Shown here: in pieces, positions 17,281 to 25,932 of the stretch
How positions within the stretch are numbered: position 1 is the first letter of the stretch
How the letters are laid out: every line of letters starts with the position of its first letter
Origin: Bacteroidota bacterium
GTDB taxonomy: Bacteria > Bacteroidota > Bacteroidia > Chitinophagales > Chitinophagaceae
Length of the DNA: 64,000 bases
Assembly: GCA_023423405.1 (NCBI GenBank)
Contig: JAFAFR010000043.1
Coordinates: 372,001 to 436,000 of the forward strand
Direction: 5' to 3'
The notes under the pieces: generated by a model
What the model saw: only the letters and a program-made list of their open reading frames with translations
What the model was told of the DNA's origin: nothing
The model's database searches: none
Made by a program: the position numbers and the translations under genes

Positions 17281-17285
17281 GGAAA

Positions 17286-17525
17286 TTATTTCTGGTTATC
17301 GCGCCATTCGTATACCCAGGAGCTCTGGATCATTTCCAGGTGCCCTTCGTTGCTTTCTTCTCTTTTCCCCGCAAAATTCGGTATCTGTAAAACCCACTCG
17401 AGGAGGTCGGTAAAACGGATCCGGTATATTTTGCCTTCGTTGAATTCATCCCCGAACTTTTCATAGAGTTTCAGGGCAATGTCTTCATAGTCTCTCCAAT
17501 AAATGGGCGGTTCGTACTGCGCCAT
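17286..17525 (-). CDS. iscX: Fe-S assembly protein IscX
   Basis: A 79-residue acidic protein matching IscX, a small adaptor that binds the cysteine desulfurase IscS and frataxin-type partners during Fe-S assembly. Recognised by the family core RFTDLLEWVLQIPNF and the C-terminal ESNEGHLEMIQSSWVYEW. It sits 12 bases after the 2Fe-2S ferredoxin gene, the same pairing as in proteobacterial isc operons, although the iscS/iscU/hscBA genes are absent here. An N-terminal extension of about ten residues precedes the core. Confidence 0.9.
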   Translation of the reverse strand: MAQYEPPIYWRDYEDIALKLYEKFGDEFNEGKIYRIRFTDLLEWVLQIPNFAGKREESNEGHLEMIQSSWVYEWRDNQK

Positions 17526-17537
17526 AGAAGCGAAAAT

Positions 17538-17876
17538 TTATTCTCCTAAAAATTGTGTCTGATCGGGAAGGGTAACCACTATTTTGCCGGAATCTCCGGG
17601 CAGCAATACACATTGGCAGCCCAGTCTTGAATTGAGCCGGGGATTCACCGCCCGGTCAATAAAGTCTTCTTCCTTGTCGCTGAGTTCTTCCACCAGGTCT
17701 TCCCCCTGCTCTACATAAAGATGGCAGGTGCTGCAGGCGCATACACCCCCGCAATTGTGGTGCAGCTCTATATTGTTGTCCAGGGCCACTTCCAGCAGGC
17801 TCTGGTCGGGTGCTACGTTTTCAAGTGTAACCGGCTCCAATCCCTTCTGTTCAAACTTAAACGTGATCGAATACAT
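17538..17876 (-). CDS. fdx: 2Fe-2S ferredoxin, Isc/adrenodoxin type
   Basis: A 112-residue ferredoxin. The cluster Cys pattern C-x5-C-x2-C is in NCGGVCACSTC, and the fourth Cys follows about 36 residues later in RLGCQC. An additional Cys in each group is unusual but common in Isc ferredoxins. It would hand electrons to Fe-S assembly, consistent with iscX next door. A -7-like box TATTTTTG lies on the minus strand at 17903-17896, only about 13 bases before the expected start site. It is the first gene of the operon fdx-iscX-kdsC-ubiA-maf. Confidence 0.94.
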   Translation of the reverse strand: MYSITFKFEQKGLEPVTLENVAPDQSLLEVALDNNIELHHNCGGVCACSTCHLYVEQGEDLVEELSDKEEDFIDRAVNPRLNSRLGCQCVLLPGDSGKIVVTLPDQTQFLGE

Positions 17877-17942
17877 TATTTCCTGTTTAAGATGGCAAAA
17901 ATAACAGTTTTTATACCTTTAAGTCCCTTTAAATCAACCATC

Positions 17943-18959
17943 ATGAAAAAACTGCTGAAAATCCTGGGCTGGATCCTGGGCCTGCTCATATTGTTTTTGC
18001 TCGCCGGATTCCTGCTGCCGGCAAAGGTTTCCGTCAGCCGCTCTGCCACCATTGCGGCATCGGGCGACAAGGTCTATTCCGTTCTGAACGACCTCAAAAC
18101 ATATAACAGTTGGATGACCTGGAACCAGAAAGATCCGCAGATGAAAATTGAATGGGGACCCAGGACCAGCGGCCAGGGCGCCTATTATAAATGGACCAGC
18201 AGTCACAAGCAGGTAGGCAGCGGGCAGTTGTCGATCACCGAGGCCCAGCCCAACAAGAAGATCACAACGGCGCTTATTTTCGGCGCTTCTCCCGATCCCT
18301 CCTATGCTACCTGGAACATTGAACCGTCAGATAAGGATACCAAACTGCAATGGACCATGGACATGGACATGGGCGCAAACCCCATTGGCCGCTGGATGGG
18401 CTTTCTCATGAAAGGCGCCATAGAAAAGGATTTCGATCAAAGCCTTTCGCAATTGAAGGAAAAGATAGAGTCGGGTAAACTGGGTCAGCAAACGCCCCGC
18501 ATGCAACTCGAAGAAACCAAACTGGAGGCTATGCAGTTGCTCACCATTCTCGATACGGCGCAGGCCATGACCGATATAGGTCCCCTGTTGCAAAAAGCCT
18601 ACGGCGAAATGGGCGATGTGCTGAAAACACAAAACCTCTCTATGAGCGGAGCGCCCATGGCCTGGTATTATACAGAGTCGGAACCCTTTGTGGTGGACGC
18701 TGCCATTCCCGTTTCGGCAAAACCCAGGGCCGCCGGCGGCAGGATCAAGCTGCGCGACCTCCCGGCAGGCCCTGCTGTTGTAGTGCATTATTACGGGCCT
18801 TATGAAGAAAGCGGTGCAGCCTATGAAAAGATCCGCGAATGGATCACGGCACAGGGTAAGAAAGCGAAAGGTGCTCCTTTTGAAGTGTATATGGACGATC
18901 CCACTACCAAATCGTCGATGTACGAAGTACGTACCGATATTATTCAGCCGCTTCAGTAA
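17943..18959 (+). CDS. membrane-anchored SRPBCC domain fused to GyrI-like effector-binding domain
   Basis: A 338-residue two-domain protein. Residues 1-25 are a membrane segment (LLKILGWILGLLILFLLAGF). Residues 30-175 form a START/SRPBCC (polyketide cyclase-type) ligand-binding domain, with the run NSWMTWNQKDPQMKIEWGP. Residues 180-338 are a GyrI-like/AraC-effector-binding small-molecule domain (AGPAVVVHYYGPYEESGAAYEKI and ending YEVRTDIIQP). Both domains bind small hydrophobic or amphipathic ligands; the architecture is known from Bacteroidota but no ligand is established. It converges with the DUF2520 gene, overlapping its stop by 20 bases. Confidence 0.88.
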   Translation: MKKLLKILGWILGLLILFLLAGFLLPAKVSVSRSATIAASGDKVYSVLNDLKTYNSWMTWNQKDPQMKIEWGPRTSGQGAYYKWTSSHKQVGSGQLSITEAQPNKKITTALIFGASPDPSYATWNIEPSDKDTKLQWTMDMDMGANPIGRWMGFLMKGAIEKDFDQSLSQLKEKIESGKLGQQTPRMQLEETKLEAMQLLTILDTAQAMTDIGPLLQKAYGEMGDVLKTQNLSMSGAPMAWYYTESEPFVVDAAIPVSAKPRAAGGRIKLRDLPAGPAVVVHYYGPYEESGAAYEKIREWITAQGKKAKGAPFEVYMDDPTTKSSMYEVRTDIIQPLQ

Positions 18960-19710
18960 GGGCGGCGATATTCCTGCTGAGCAGGCGGTAGATTTCCTGC
19001 CACTGCGGATGCGCCTGTAATAGTTGGAGGTGACGCTCCAGGGTGCCGGCATCTTTTCTTTTCGCCGGACCGGTTTGCCATTTCCAGGGATCAGAACCGT
19101 CTATCCTGCCAGCCGTTTCGCGGATCAGCGGCACCAGCGGCGCATAGGCCAGTCCTTTTTCCTGCAGCATCCGGTAGGTGATGCTGAACAGCAGGTTGGG
19201 AAAATTGTTGGCCCAAACAGCGGCGAGGTGATAGTTTTTTCTTTCCGTATCACCGGCTAACTGTGCCGGGTAACCGAATGTGGCTGCCAGTTGCAAAAGC
19301 AGGCCGGCATCTTCTTGTTCGCAGGCATGCACCAGCAGCGGGATCCCGGCTTCCGGCAGGTGCCCTTTCCGGAGGCTCTGCAGCGGGTAGAGCACGCCCG
19401 TTCTTTCACTAACGGTCAGGAGCACCTGCTCTGTTACAGCGCCGGCGGTGTGCAGCACCAGCTTCCCCGGCAGGCGCAGCCCGTCGCACACAGGCGCGAT
19501 GGCGTCGTCGCTCACTGCTATGATGTACACATCGGCCGATGCATGGATGCTGCTGAGCTGGTCCACGGCCGCGGCGCCCCATTCTACGGCGAGTTCTGCG
19601 GCCTGCGGCAAACGTCTTCCATATACCTGCACCAGTTCGTGACCGGCTTTGTGAAGCAGGGTCCCGAATGTCCAGGCCACGTTGCCGGTGCCTATCAATA
19701 CAAATTTCAT
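18940..19710 (-). CDS. Rossmann-fold oxidoreductase with DUF2520 domain
   Basis: A 256-residue NAD(P)-type protein. The dinucleotide motif is GTGNVAWTFG (residues 7-16). A following AVSDDAIAPV region and HTAGAVTEQVL resemble pyrroline-5-carboxylate reductase and ketopantoate-type folds. The C-terminal half (NYHLAAVWANNF) is the DUF2520 helical domain. It is a frequent Bacteroidota gene without a known substrate. The ATG at 19710 (MKFVLIG) is used rather than the longer frame to 19797, which would overlap the divergent hydrolase gene whose start lies 18 bases away. Its 3' end overlaps the convergent SRPBCC gene by 20 bases. Confidence 0.88.
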   Translation of the reverse strand: MKFVLIGTGNVAWTFGTLLHKAGHELVQVYGRRLPQAAELAVEWGAAAVDQLSSIHASADVYIIAVSDDAIAPVCDGLRLPGKLVLHTAGAVTEQVLLTVSERTGVLYPLQSLRKGHLPEAGIPLLVHACEQEDAGLLLQLAATFGYPAQLAGDTERKNYHLAAVWANNFPNLLFSITYRMLQEKGLAYAPLVPLIRETAGRIDGSDPWKWQTGPAKRKDAGTLERHLQLLQAHPQWQEIYRLLSRNIAALTEAAE

Positions 19711-19727
19711 GTTGTAGATTTGGTGAC

Positions 19728-20573
19728 ATGAAATTAGCACAAAAGCTGGCCCTGAACTATTTCCGGGCGCGGTTGAACATGACGGCGGTATTTTCACGGC
19801 GGCGGGCAGCCGAAAAAGCTTTTGACGTTTTCTGTACGCCTTTCCGGCGCGCCCGGAAAGCGGAGCCTTCCATTTTTCGCAGGGCGGAGAAAGTTTTGCT
19901 TCGCGTGGATGGAAAGCGCGTGGTGCTTTATCGCTGGAACCGCGGGACCGGGCGGCGCGTGCTGATTTTGCATGGCTTTGAGTCTTCGGCCTTCAATTTC
20001 GACCGCTACGTGGGACCGCTCCTGAAAAAAGGCTACGAGGTGCTGGCGCTTGACGCGCCTGCCCACGGCGCTTCCGAAGGTAAAAGGATCACGCTGCCGG
20101 CATATGTGGCAAGTATAGCGGCAGTGGCTGCGACTGTTGGCATGCCCCATTCCTTTATGGCGCATTCTTTCGGGGGACTGGCCCTGGTGCATTTTTTGGA
20201 GCAGGTGAAGCCGGCGCCGGCCGACCTGCGGGTGGCGCTGGTTGCGCCGGCCACAGAAATGCAAACGGCGGTTGATTCACTGTTCCGCCTGTTGCAGCTT
20301 GATGATAGCGTGCGCGTGCATTTCGAAGAACTGATCATTGAAAAAGGTGGCCATCCTGCTGCTCATTACAGCCTGTCGAGGGTGTTGCCCGTTATCAACG
20401 CGGCTGTTTTATGGGTGCAGGACGAGCAGGACGATATCACGCCGTACAGCGACATGCTTCCTATCCAGCAACTGGCGCTGCCGAACATGGAGTTCATGGT
20501 TACCAGCGGACTGGGTCACCGACGCATCTACCGCGAGAACAAAGTGGTGAAAAAGATCGTGGAGTTTTTATAA
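19728..20573 (+). CDS. alpha/beta hydrolase
   Basis: A 281-residue protein of the alpha/beta-hydrolase fold. After an N-terminal basic segment the core begins with LILHGFESSAFNFDRYVGPL (oxyanion region), then LALDAPAHGASEG, the nucleophile elbow MAHSFGGLA (Ser in A-H-S-F-G), a late VQDEQDDITPY acid segment and the catalytic His in GLGHRRIY. The residue before the elbow His is Ala instead of the usual Gly, a common variant. Substrate unknown. The gene ends 15 bases from the convergent pcm gene. Confidence 0.87.
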   Translation: MKLAQKLALNYFRARLNMTAVFSRRRAAEKAFDVFCTPFRRARKAEPSIFRRAEKVLLRVDGKRVVLYRWNRGTGRRVLILHGFESSAFNFDRYVGPLLKKGYEVLALDAPAHGASEGKRITLPAYVASIAAVAATVGMPHSFMAHSFGGLALVHFLEQVKPAPADLRVALVAPATEMQTAVDSLFRLLQLDDSVRVHFEELIIEKGGHPAAHYSLSRVLPVINAAVLWVQDEQDDITPYSDMLPIQQLALPNMEFMVTSGLGHRRIYRENKVVKKIVEFL

Positions 20574-20588
20574 GAAATCAAAGTACTG

Positions 20589-21254
20589 CTATGAGCCGTT
20601 GCCGCTGCGTCCTTCCAGCATGGGCACAAAAGAAAAATGGTCAAACTCTTCTTCGGTATAACCGCCATCGGCCTGGCGCGTGAGCCGCAGCATGCGCTGC
20701 ACTTTTCCCTCTCCCAGCGGGATCACCATCATGCCACCCGGTTTTAGTTGTGCGATCAGTTTTTCCGGGATCCAGGGCGCTGCTGCCGTAATGAGCACTT
20801 TGTCGAAAGGCGCATAAGTAGGCAGGCCCTCAAAGCCATCACCGTAAAAGAATTTGATGTTGGCGTATTTTTTCAGGAAGGGGAACTGGCGGTTCTGGTC
20901 ATAGAGTGCGCGCTGGCGTTCGATGGTATAAACTTTTGCTCCCATTTCAGCCAGCACCGAGGCCTGGTAAGCGCTGCCCGTGCCGATCTCCAGCACTTTT
21001 TCAAAAGGTTTCACCTCCAGCAACTGCGTTTGGTAAGCCACTGTATAAGGCTGGCTGATGGTTTGTCCCACCGCTATGGGAAAAGCTTTATCCTCATAAG
21101 CTTTTTCGTCAAAAGCGGAATCGAGGAAAAAGTGCCGGGGGATATTGTTGATCGCATCCAGCACTCTTTCGTCGGTAATGCCTTTGCTGCGCAACTGTTC
21201 TACCAGTTTTTTCCGCAGGCCCTTGTGCCGGTAACTGTCTTCGTAGGTTCTCAT
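20589..21254 (-). CDS. pcm: protein-L-isoaspartate O-methyltransferase
   Basis: The 221-residue SAM-dependent methyltransferase repairs isoaspartyl residues in damaged proteins. Signatures are the N-terminal KGITDERVLDAINNIPRHFF, the TISQPYTVA motif, the SAM-binding motif LEIGTGSAYQASVLA, and a late FYGDGFEGLPTYAPFDKVLITAA. Length fits the bacterial family. It is followed on the same strand by nothing and preceded by a phosphohexomutase 17 bases upstream, so they may share a transcript. Confidence 0.95.
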   Translation of the reverse strand: MRTYEDSYRHKGLRKKLVEQLRSKGITDERVLDAINNIPRHFFLDSAFDEKAYEDKAFPIAVGQTISQPYTVAYQTQLLEVKPFEKVLEIGTGSAYQASVLAEMGAKVYTIERQRALYDQNRQFPFLKKYANIKFFYGDGFEGLPTYAPFDKVLITAAAPWIPEKLIAQLKPGGMMVIPLGEGKVQRMLRLTRQADGGYTEEEFDHFSFVPMLEGRSGNGS

Positions 21255-21271
21255 CGCACCGGCAAGTTACA

Positions 21272-22996
21272 TCAAAGCTTCATGTCGGCAATGATTCCCT
21301 TGATGCGTTCGTCGAGCTTGCTTTCTTCTTCTTTGAAAGCGGCGGCATTGGGCAGGGTGGTGTTCACGCTGAAATAGAATTTGATCTTGGGTTCGGTACC
21401 GCTGGGGCGGGCCGAGATCTTGCTATCGTCTTCCAGGATGAATTGCAGTACGTTGCTCCTGGGCAGATCGATGGTCCAGGACTCGCCTGTCTGGAGGTTG
21501 CGTCCCTGGCGGGTTTCGTAGTCGAGCAGCATGGCTACTTTGGAGCCATTGATGGTCTGCGGCGGGTTCTGCCGGAAGCCTTCCATCATGGCAGCGATCT
21601 GCTGCTGGCCGTCCATGCCTTTTTTAGTGATGGAGATCAGGTGCTCTTTGTAATAACCGTATTGCACATAGAGGTCGATCAGTTTCTGGTAGAGGCTCCT
21701 GCCCTTGTCTTTTTCATAAGCCGCCATTTCACAAAGCAGGGCCACGGCGCTGATGGCGTCTTTGTCGCGGATCTGGCTGCCGATCATGAGTCCATAACTT
21801 TCTTCACCGCCTACCACATAGTTTTCCTTTCCTTCTTTTTCCTTGATCAGTTCGGCGATCCATTTAAAACCGGTGAGCACATTGTAGCAGTTGATATCGT
21901 TTTCGCGTGCGATCTCGTCGATGAGGTCGGTGGTAACGATCGTCTTCACCACCATGTCGTTCGGCTGGCTGAGGCCTTTTGCTTTGCGCGCTTCGATCAT
22001 GTAATTGAAGGCCAGCACAGCGGTTTGGTTACCGTTCATGAGCACCCAGTTGCCGTCGTTGTCTTTTACGCCGATGCCCACACGGTCGCTGTCGGGATCG
22101 GTTCCCAGCAGGATGTCGGCGTTGAGCGATTTGGCCAGCTTCAGGCCGTAGGACATGGCTTCGGCTTCTTCGGGGTTGGGATAGTTCACCGTGGGGAAAT
22201 TGCCATCGGGCACGGATTGTTCCTCTACAATGTGCAGGTTTTCGAAACCGAATCTTTTCAACACTTCGGGAACCAGGGTGATGCCCGTTCCATGAATGGG
22301 TGTGTATACGATTTTGAGGTCCTTCTGCTTGCGGATCACATCGGGATACACGCTGAGACTTTGCACCATATCCATAAAGGCCTCGTCGAGGTCTTTGCCG
22401 ATGAGGGTGATGTTCTGTTCGCCGCCGCTCCATTTCACTTCGTCGACCGATGCGATTTTTTCCACTTCGGCGATCACGTTTTTATCGTGGGGCGGCACCA
22501 GTTGGCCGCCATCGTTCCAGTAGGCCTTATAACCGTTGTATTCCTTGGGGTTGTGAGAAGCGGTACAGACGACGCCGCCCTGGCAGCCCAGGTGGCGGAT
22601 GGTGAAACTCAGCTCCGGCGTGGGGCGCAGGGCTTCGAAGAGATAAACGCGGATGCCGTTGGCGGCAAAAACGCTGGCCGTGGTTTCGGCAAAAAAGCGG
22701 CTGTTGTTGCGGCAGTCGTGCGCAATGGCCACTTTGATATCGCCGTTGGGATAGGTTTGTTTCAGGTAGTTGGAAAAGCCCTGGGTGGCCATTCCCACCG
22801 TGTATTTATTCATGCGGTTGGAACCTACGCCCATAATGCCGCGCAGGCCACCTGTTCCAAATTCGAGGTTGCGGTAAAAGGAATCGGCGAGGTCGGCGGG
22901 ATGGTTCGCCGCCAGGTCGCGAATGGCATCTTTTGTTGCTGTATCATAATTTCCATTCAACCATTGGTCCACTTTGGCCTGAATCGTAACTTCCAT
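21272..22996 (-). CDS. phosphoglucomutase/phosphomannomutase family protein
   Basis: A 574-residue alpha-D-phosphohexomutase, of the longer phosphoglucomutase 2-like subgroup. The active-site Ser lies in CTASHNPKEYNGYKAYW, the metal loop is GTDPDSDRVGIG, the sugar-recognition loop is GGEESYGLM, and the phosphate-binding loop near the end is RPSGTEPKIKFYF. It interconverts hexose 1- and 6-phosphates; together with glgC and glgA it supplies glucose 1-phosphate for glycogen. The start is the ATG at 22996 (MEVTIQAKVDQWL), 22 bases from the divergent DUF2279 gene. Confidence 0.95.
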   Translation of the reverse strand: MEVTIQAKVDQWLNGNYDTATKDAIRDLAANHPADLADSFYRNLEFGTGGLRGIMGVGSNRMNKYTVGMATQGFSNYLKQTYPNGDIKVAIAHDCRNNSRFFAETTASVFAANGIRVYLFEALRPTPELSFTIRHLGCQGGVVCTASHNPKEYNGYKAYWNDGGQLVPPHDKNVIAEVEKIASVDEVKWSGGEQNITLIGKDLDEAFMDMVQSLSVYPDVIRKQKDLKIVYTPIHGTGITLVPEVLKRFGFENLHIVEEQSVPDGNFPTVNYPNPEEAEAMSYGLKLAKSLNADILLGTDPDSDRVGIGVKDNDGNWVLMNGNQTAVLAFNYMIEARKAKGLSQPNDMVVKTIVTTDLIDEIARENDINCYNVLTGFKWIAELIKEKEGKENYVVGGEESYGLMIGSQIRDKDAISAVALLCEMAAYEKDKGRSLYQKLIDLYVQYGYYKEHLISITKKGMDGQQQIAAMMEGFRQNPPQTINGSKVAMLLDYETRQGRNLQTGESWTIDLPRSNVLQFILEDDSKISARPSGTEPKIKFYFSVNTTLPNAAAFKEEESKLDERIKGIIADMKL

Positions 22997-23018
22997 AATT
23001 TTCGTATTTATATCGGCG

Positions 23019-24041
23019 TTGAAGTTATGTATTTTTGATGCATTGAATAGCAACTCTTCTTTTCGCTGTTTCCTCCGTTTTTTGCTGGGGCTTTCCTGCC
23101 TGTTGCAGGTGATGGCATCATCCGCGCGGGATTTGCGTGATGGGCTCCCGGCCTTTCCGTTGCGCGATACGATTCCCGCAGCGCCGGCCCGCGATACAGT
23201 GCCCGCCTACCGGAAATGGCTGGTGGCCGGCGGACATGCGGCGGCCTGGACCGGCACTTTCATTGCGCTCAATAAAGCATGGTACGCCGATTATCCCAAA
23301 TCGGATTTTCATTTTTTCAACGATGGCAGCGAATGGAACCAGATGGACAAAGCGGGACATGTATGGACGGCCTACCAGCTCAGCCGCGTTTCTGCCGCTA
23401 CCTGGAAATGGAGTGGGTTCTCCGATCGGAAAGCCGCGTGGCTCGGGGCTTCCAGCGCCGTGGCCTTCCAGAGCATCATCGAAATACAGGATGGCTTTTC
23501 CGAAAAATGGGGATTCAGTTGGTGGGATATGCTGGCGAATGTTTCCGGCGCCGGCGCTTACCTGGCGCAACAACTGGCCTGGCGCGACCAGCGCATCCAG
23601 GTAAAGCTGGGATACTGGCCGTATGATTATCCTGCCGACCTGGTGGCGCGGCGCAACGAGCTCTTCGGATCGGGTTCTTTTGAGCGTATTCTGAAAGATT
23701 ATAACAGCCAAACCTACTGGGCGTCGGCCAACCTGCGCAGTTTTTTTCCGCGCTCCGGATTGCCGGCCTGGCTGAACCTTTCGCTGGGATACAGTTCCGA
23801 CCTGATGCTGGGTGGCGAAGAAAACAAATGGACGAATGCAGATGGCGTCGAAGTGGATCGTACCGATATAGCGCGGGTGCGGCGCTTTTATTTGTCGGTG
23901 GATGCCGATCTAACCCGGATCCCTACCCGCAGCAGGTTCCTGCGTTCCGTTTTTTACCTCGTGAATGCGGTGAAGATACCCGCGCCGGCGCTGGAATGGA
24001 ATACGGGTAATGGTTTCAGGGCGCATTGGATCCACCAGTAG
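23019..24041 (+). CDS. DUF2279-like periplasmic/membrane protein
   Basis: About 340 residues. An N-terminal hydrophobic segment (CFLRFLLGLSCLLQVMASSA) is a likely signal peptide. It is followed by AGGHAAAWTGTFIALNKAWYA, DFHFFNDGSEWNQMDKAGHVW, and a repeated aromatic block, a pattern I associate with the DUF2279 family (predicted membrane or periplasmic proteins of Bacteroidota). Function is unknown. The start codon is uncertain: TTG at 23019 or 23043 are the in-frame options, no ATG precedes the signal peptide, and a -7-like TATTTTTG at 23030-23037 complicates the choice. The neighbour upstream is divergent after only 22 bases. Confidence 0.75.
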   Translation: MKLCIFDALNSNSSFRCFLRFLLGLSCLLQVMASSARDLRDGLPAFPLRDTIPAAPARDTVPAYRKWLVAGGHAAAWTGTFIALNKAWYADYPKSDFHFFNDGSEWNQMDKAGHVWTAYQLSRVSAATWKWSGFSDRKAAWLGASSAVAFQSIIEIQDGFSEKWGFSWWDMLANVSGAGAYLAQQLAWRDQRIQVKLGYWPYDYPADLVARRNELFGSGSFERILKDYNSQTYWASANLRSFFPRSGLPAWLNLSLGYSSDLMLGGEENKWTNADGVEVDRTDIARVRRFYLSVDADLTRIPTRSRFLRSVFYLVNAVKIPAPALEWNTGNGFRAHWIHQ

Positions 24042-24067
24042 GTTTTGGGAACCGGGCGTTAGAGCGC

Positions 24068-24580
24068 TTACTCAAGGTAGGCACCGGTAATGCGGTCGCC
24101 TTCCACTTCCACGAAAATATGTTCCTGCAGCGTGGTGGCGATGCTGACGCCCACATAATCGGCGTTCACGGGGAAGGCCTTGTGGGTTCTTTCCACCAGC
24201 GTGAGGACCTGGATGCGCCGGGGATGGTCTTCCAGGAAGGGTTTCAGGGCATAGAGCAGGGTCTTGCCGCTGTTCACCACGTCGTCTATCAATATGATAA
24301 GGGCGTTGTCGAAAGAAGGCCTTTCGTTGAGCGTGATGGCGCCCGGGTGTCTTTTGTCGAGGCTTATTTCGAGGATGCGGGAAGGGCGTCCGCAGATCTT
24401 TTCCAATAGTTTGGCGAGGGTATGCGCCATCACTACGCCGTTGTCGCGGATGCCCGCCAGTATCAGTTCTCCTTCCTCTCCTACCAGTTGCTCTGCGATT
24501 TCGTAAGCCATCCTCTCCATCTTTACGGCGGCGGCAGTTTCATCCAGGATGTATTTTCTTTCGGTGGGCATCAGGTGCAT
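24068..24580 (-). CDS. PyrR-like phosphoribosyltransferase
   Basis: A 170-residue type I phosphoribosyltransferase. The PRPP-binding motif is ALIILIDDVVNSGKTL (residues about 92-107). Flanking text (ILAGIRDNGVVMAHTLAKLLEKI, LDKRHPGAITLNERP) matches PyrR/uracil phosphoribosyltransferase-like proteins. PyrR regulates pyrimidine operons by binding RNA and has weak uracil phosphoribosyltransferase activity; here no pyr genes lie nearby, so a salvage or unknown phosphoribosyl-transfer role is equally likely. A dihydroorotase-like gene is 17 kb away but appears inactive. Start ATG at 24580. Confidence 0.85.
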   Translation of the reverse strand: MHLMPTERKYILDETAAAVKMERMAYEIAEQLVGEEGELILAGIRDNGVVMAHTLAKLLEKICGRPSRILEISLDKRHPGAITLNERPSFDNALIILIDDVVNSGKTLLYALKPFLEDHPRRIQVLTLVERTHKAFPVNADYVGVSIATTLQEHIFVEVEGDRITGAYLE

Positions 24581-24654
24581 TTAAAGGCGAAAAATTACAA
24601 CAAAACGATGATCCAAAATGAAAACGCTTAATTTAGTCGCAGAAAGCCCGGCTT

Positions 24655-25932
24655 ATGCATATCCTTTCGCAGATCGCCTTCGTATTGCTGATGGCTGCCG
24701 CCATATTTTTGTTCACCAAACGGGTGCGGGCCATTCGCCGGAACATCCTGCTGGGCAAGGACGCCGATTATTCTGATCATCCGGGTCAGCGCTGGCGAAA
24801 CCTTCTGCTGCTGGCCTTCGGACAGAAAAAAATGTTTGCCAACCCGCTGGTGGCGGTGCTGCATTTTGTGATCTATGCCGGCTTTATCATCATCAATATA
24901 GAAGTGCTGGAGATTGTGCTGGACGGTATTTTCGGCACACACCGGCTTTTCCGGGCGCCGCTGGGAGGCTTCTACAATTTTCTCATCAATGCTTTCGAAT
25001 GGCTGGCGCTGGGCGTTATTATTGTGTGTGTAGTTTTCCTGGCCCGGCGGAACATACTTAAACTAAAGCGCTTCATCAGCCACGACCTCGACGGGTGGCC
25101 GCGTTCCGATGCGAATTATATCCTGGTTACGGAGATCATACTGATGCTGTTGTTCCTGACCATGAATGCTGCGGATCCCGGCAGCCGGTTTTTTATTTCT
25201 TCGCATATACATGACTGGTTGCTGGGCGGGATGTCGGCCGGGCGGCTGCACCTGCTGGAAAGGGTTTGCTGGTGGTTGCACATTGCGGGCATCCTGACTT
25301 TCCTGAACTACCTGCCTTTTTCCAAACACCTGCACATTTTGCTGGCTTTCCCGAATGCCTATTATGCGCGCCTGCAGCCCGAGGGCAAGATGAACAATAT
25401 GGAATCGATCCAGAAAGAAGTGCTGTATGCCATGCAGCCCGAACTGGCGCCAACGGGTGAGGCCGAAACGCCTTCTTTCGGCGCCAAAGACGTGACTGAA
25501 CTGAGCTGGCGCAACCTGCTGGATGCTTATGCCTGCACCGAATGCGGCCGGTGCACGGCTGCCTGCCCGGCCAATATCACCGGCAAAAAACTGTCGCCGC
25601 GCAAGATCATGATGGATACGCGCGACCGCCTCGAAGAAGTGGGTAGCAATATGGCCCGGCAGGGTCGTTTTGAAACCGATGGCAAGAGCCTGCTGCACCA
25701 GTACATTTCGGTGGAAGAACTGCGTGCCTGCACCACCTGCAACGCCTGCGTGGAAGCCTGCCCGGTAAGCATCAACCCGCTTGAGATCATACTGGAACTG
25801 CGCCGTTCGCTGGTGATGGAAGAAAGCAATGCGCCGCAGGAATGGAACGCCATGTTCGGCAATATCGAAAACAATTTTGCGCCCTGGAAATTCAGTCCCG
25901 ATGACCGCGATGCCTGGACAGCCAATGCCTGA
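24655..25932 (+). CDS. membrane 4Fe-4S dicluster protein (HdrC/GlpC-like)
   Basis: A 425-residue protein. About residues 1-240 hold six transmembrane helices of the nitrate-reductase-gamma/HdrE type with His residues placed as possible heme ligands. The soluble C-terminal part carries two 4Fe-4S sets, CTECGRCTAACP at about residue 293 and CTTCNACVEACP at about 360. Such proteins pass electrons between quinol and a soluble Cys-rich (CCG-motif) Fe-S partner of the heterodisulfide-reductase type. That partner usually follows in the same operon in Bacteroidota; here it is missing. Instead a SGNH hydrolase gene overlaps the stop by 8 bases. The exact redox partner is unknown. Confidence 0.88.
   Translation: MHILSQIAFVLLMAAAIFLFTKRVRAIRRNILLGKDADYSDHPGQRWRNLLLLAFGQKKMFANPLVAVLHFVIYAGFIIINIEVLEIVLDGIFGTHRLFRAPLGGFYNFLINAFEWLALGVIIVCVVFLARRNILKLKRFISHDLDGWPRSDANYILVTEIILMLLFLTMNAADPGSRFFISSHIHDWLLGGMSAGRLHLLERVCWWLHIAGILTFLNYLPFSKHLHILLAFPNAYYARLQPEGKMNNMESIQKEVLYAMQPELAPTGEAETPSFGAKDVTELSWRNLLDAYACTECGRCTAACPANITGKKLSPRKIMMDTRDRLEEVGSNMARQGRFETDGKSLLHQYISVEELRACTTCNACVEACPVSINPLEIILELRRSLVMEESNAPQEWNAMFGNIENNFAPWKFSPDDRDAWTANA

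Noticed and set aside
21443..23038. 531-codon plus-strand frame opposite the phosphohexomutase
   Set aside because: Antisense shadow of a motif-complete enzyme gene.
24068..24580. Pyrimidine operon attenuator next to PyrR-like gene
   Set aside because: No pyr genes or anti-terminator hairpins are seen nearby.
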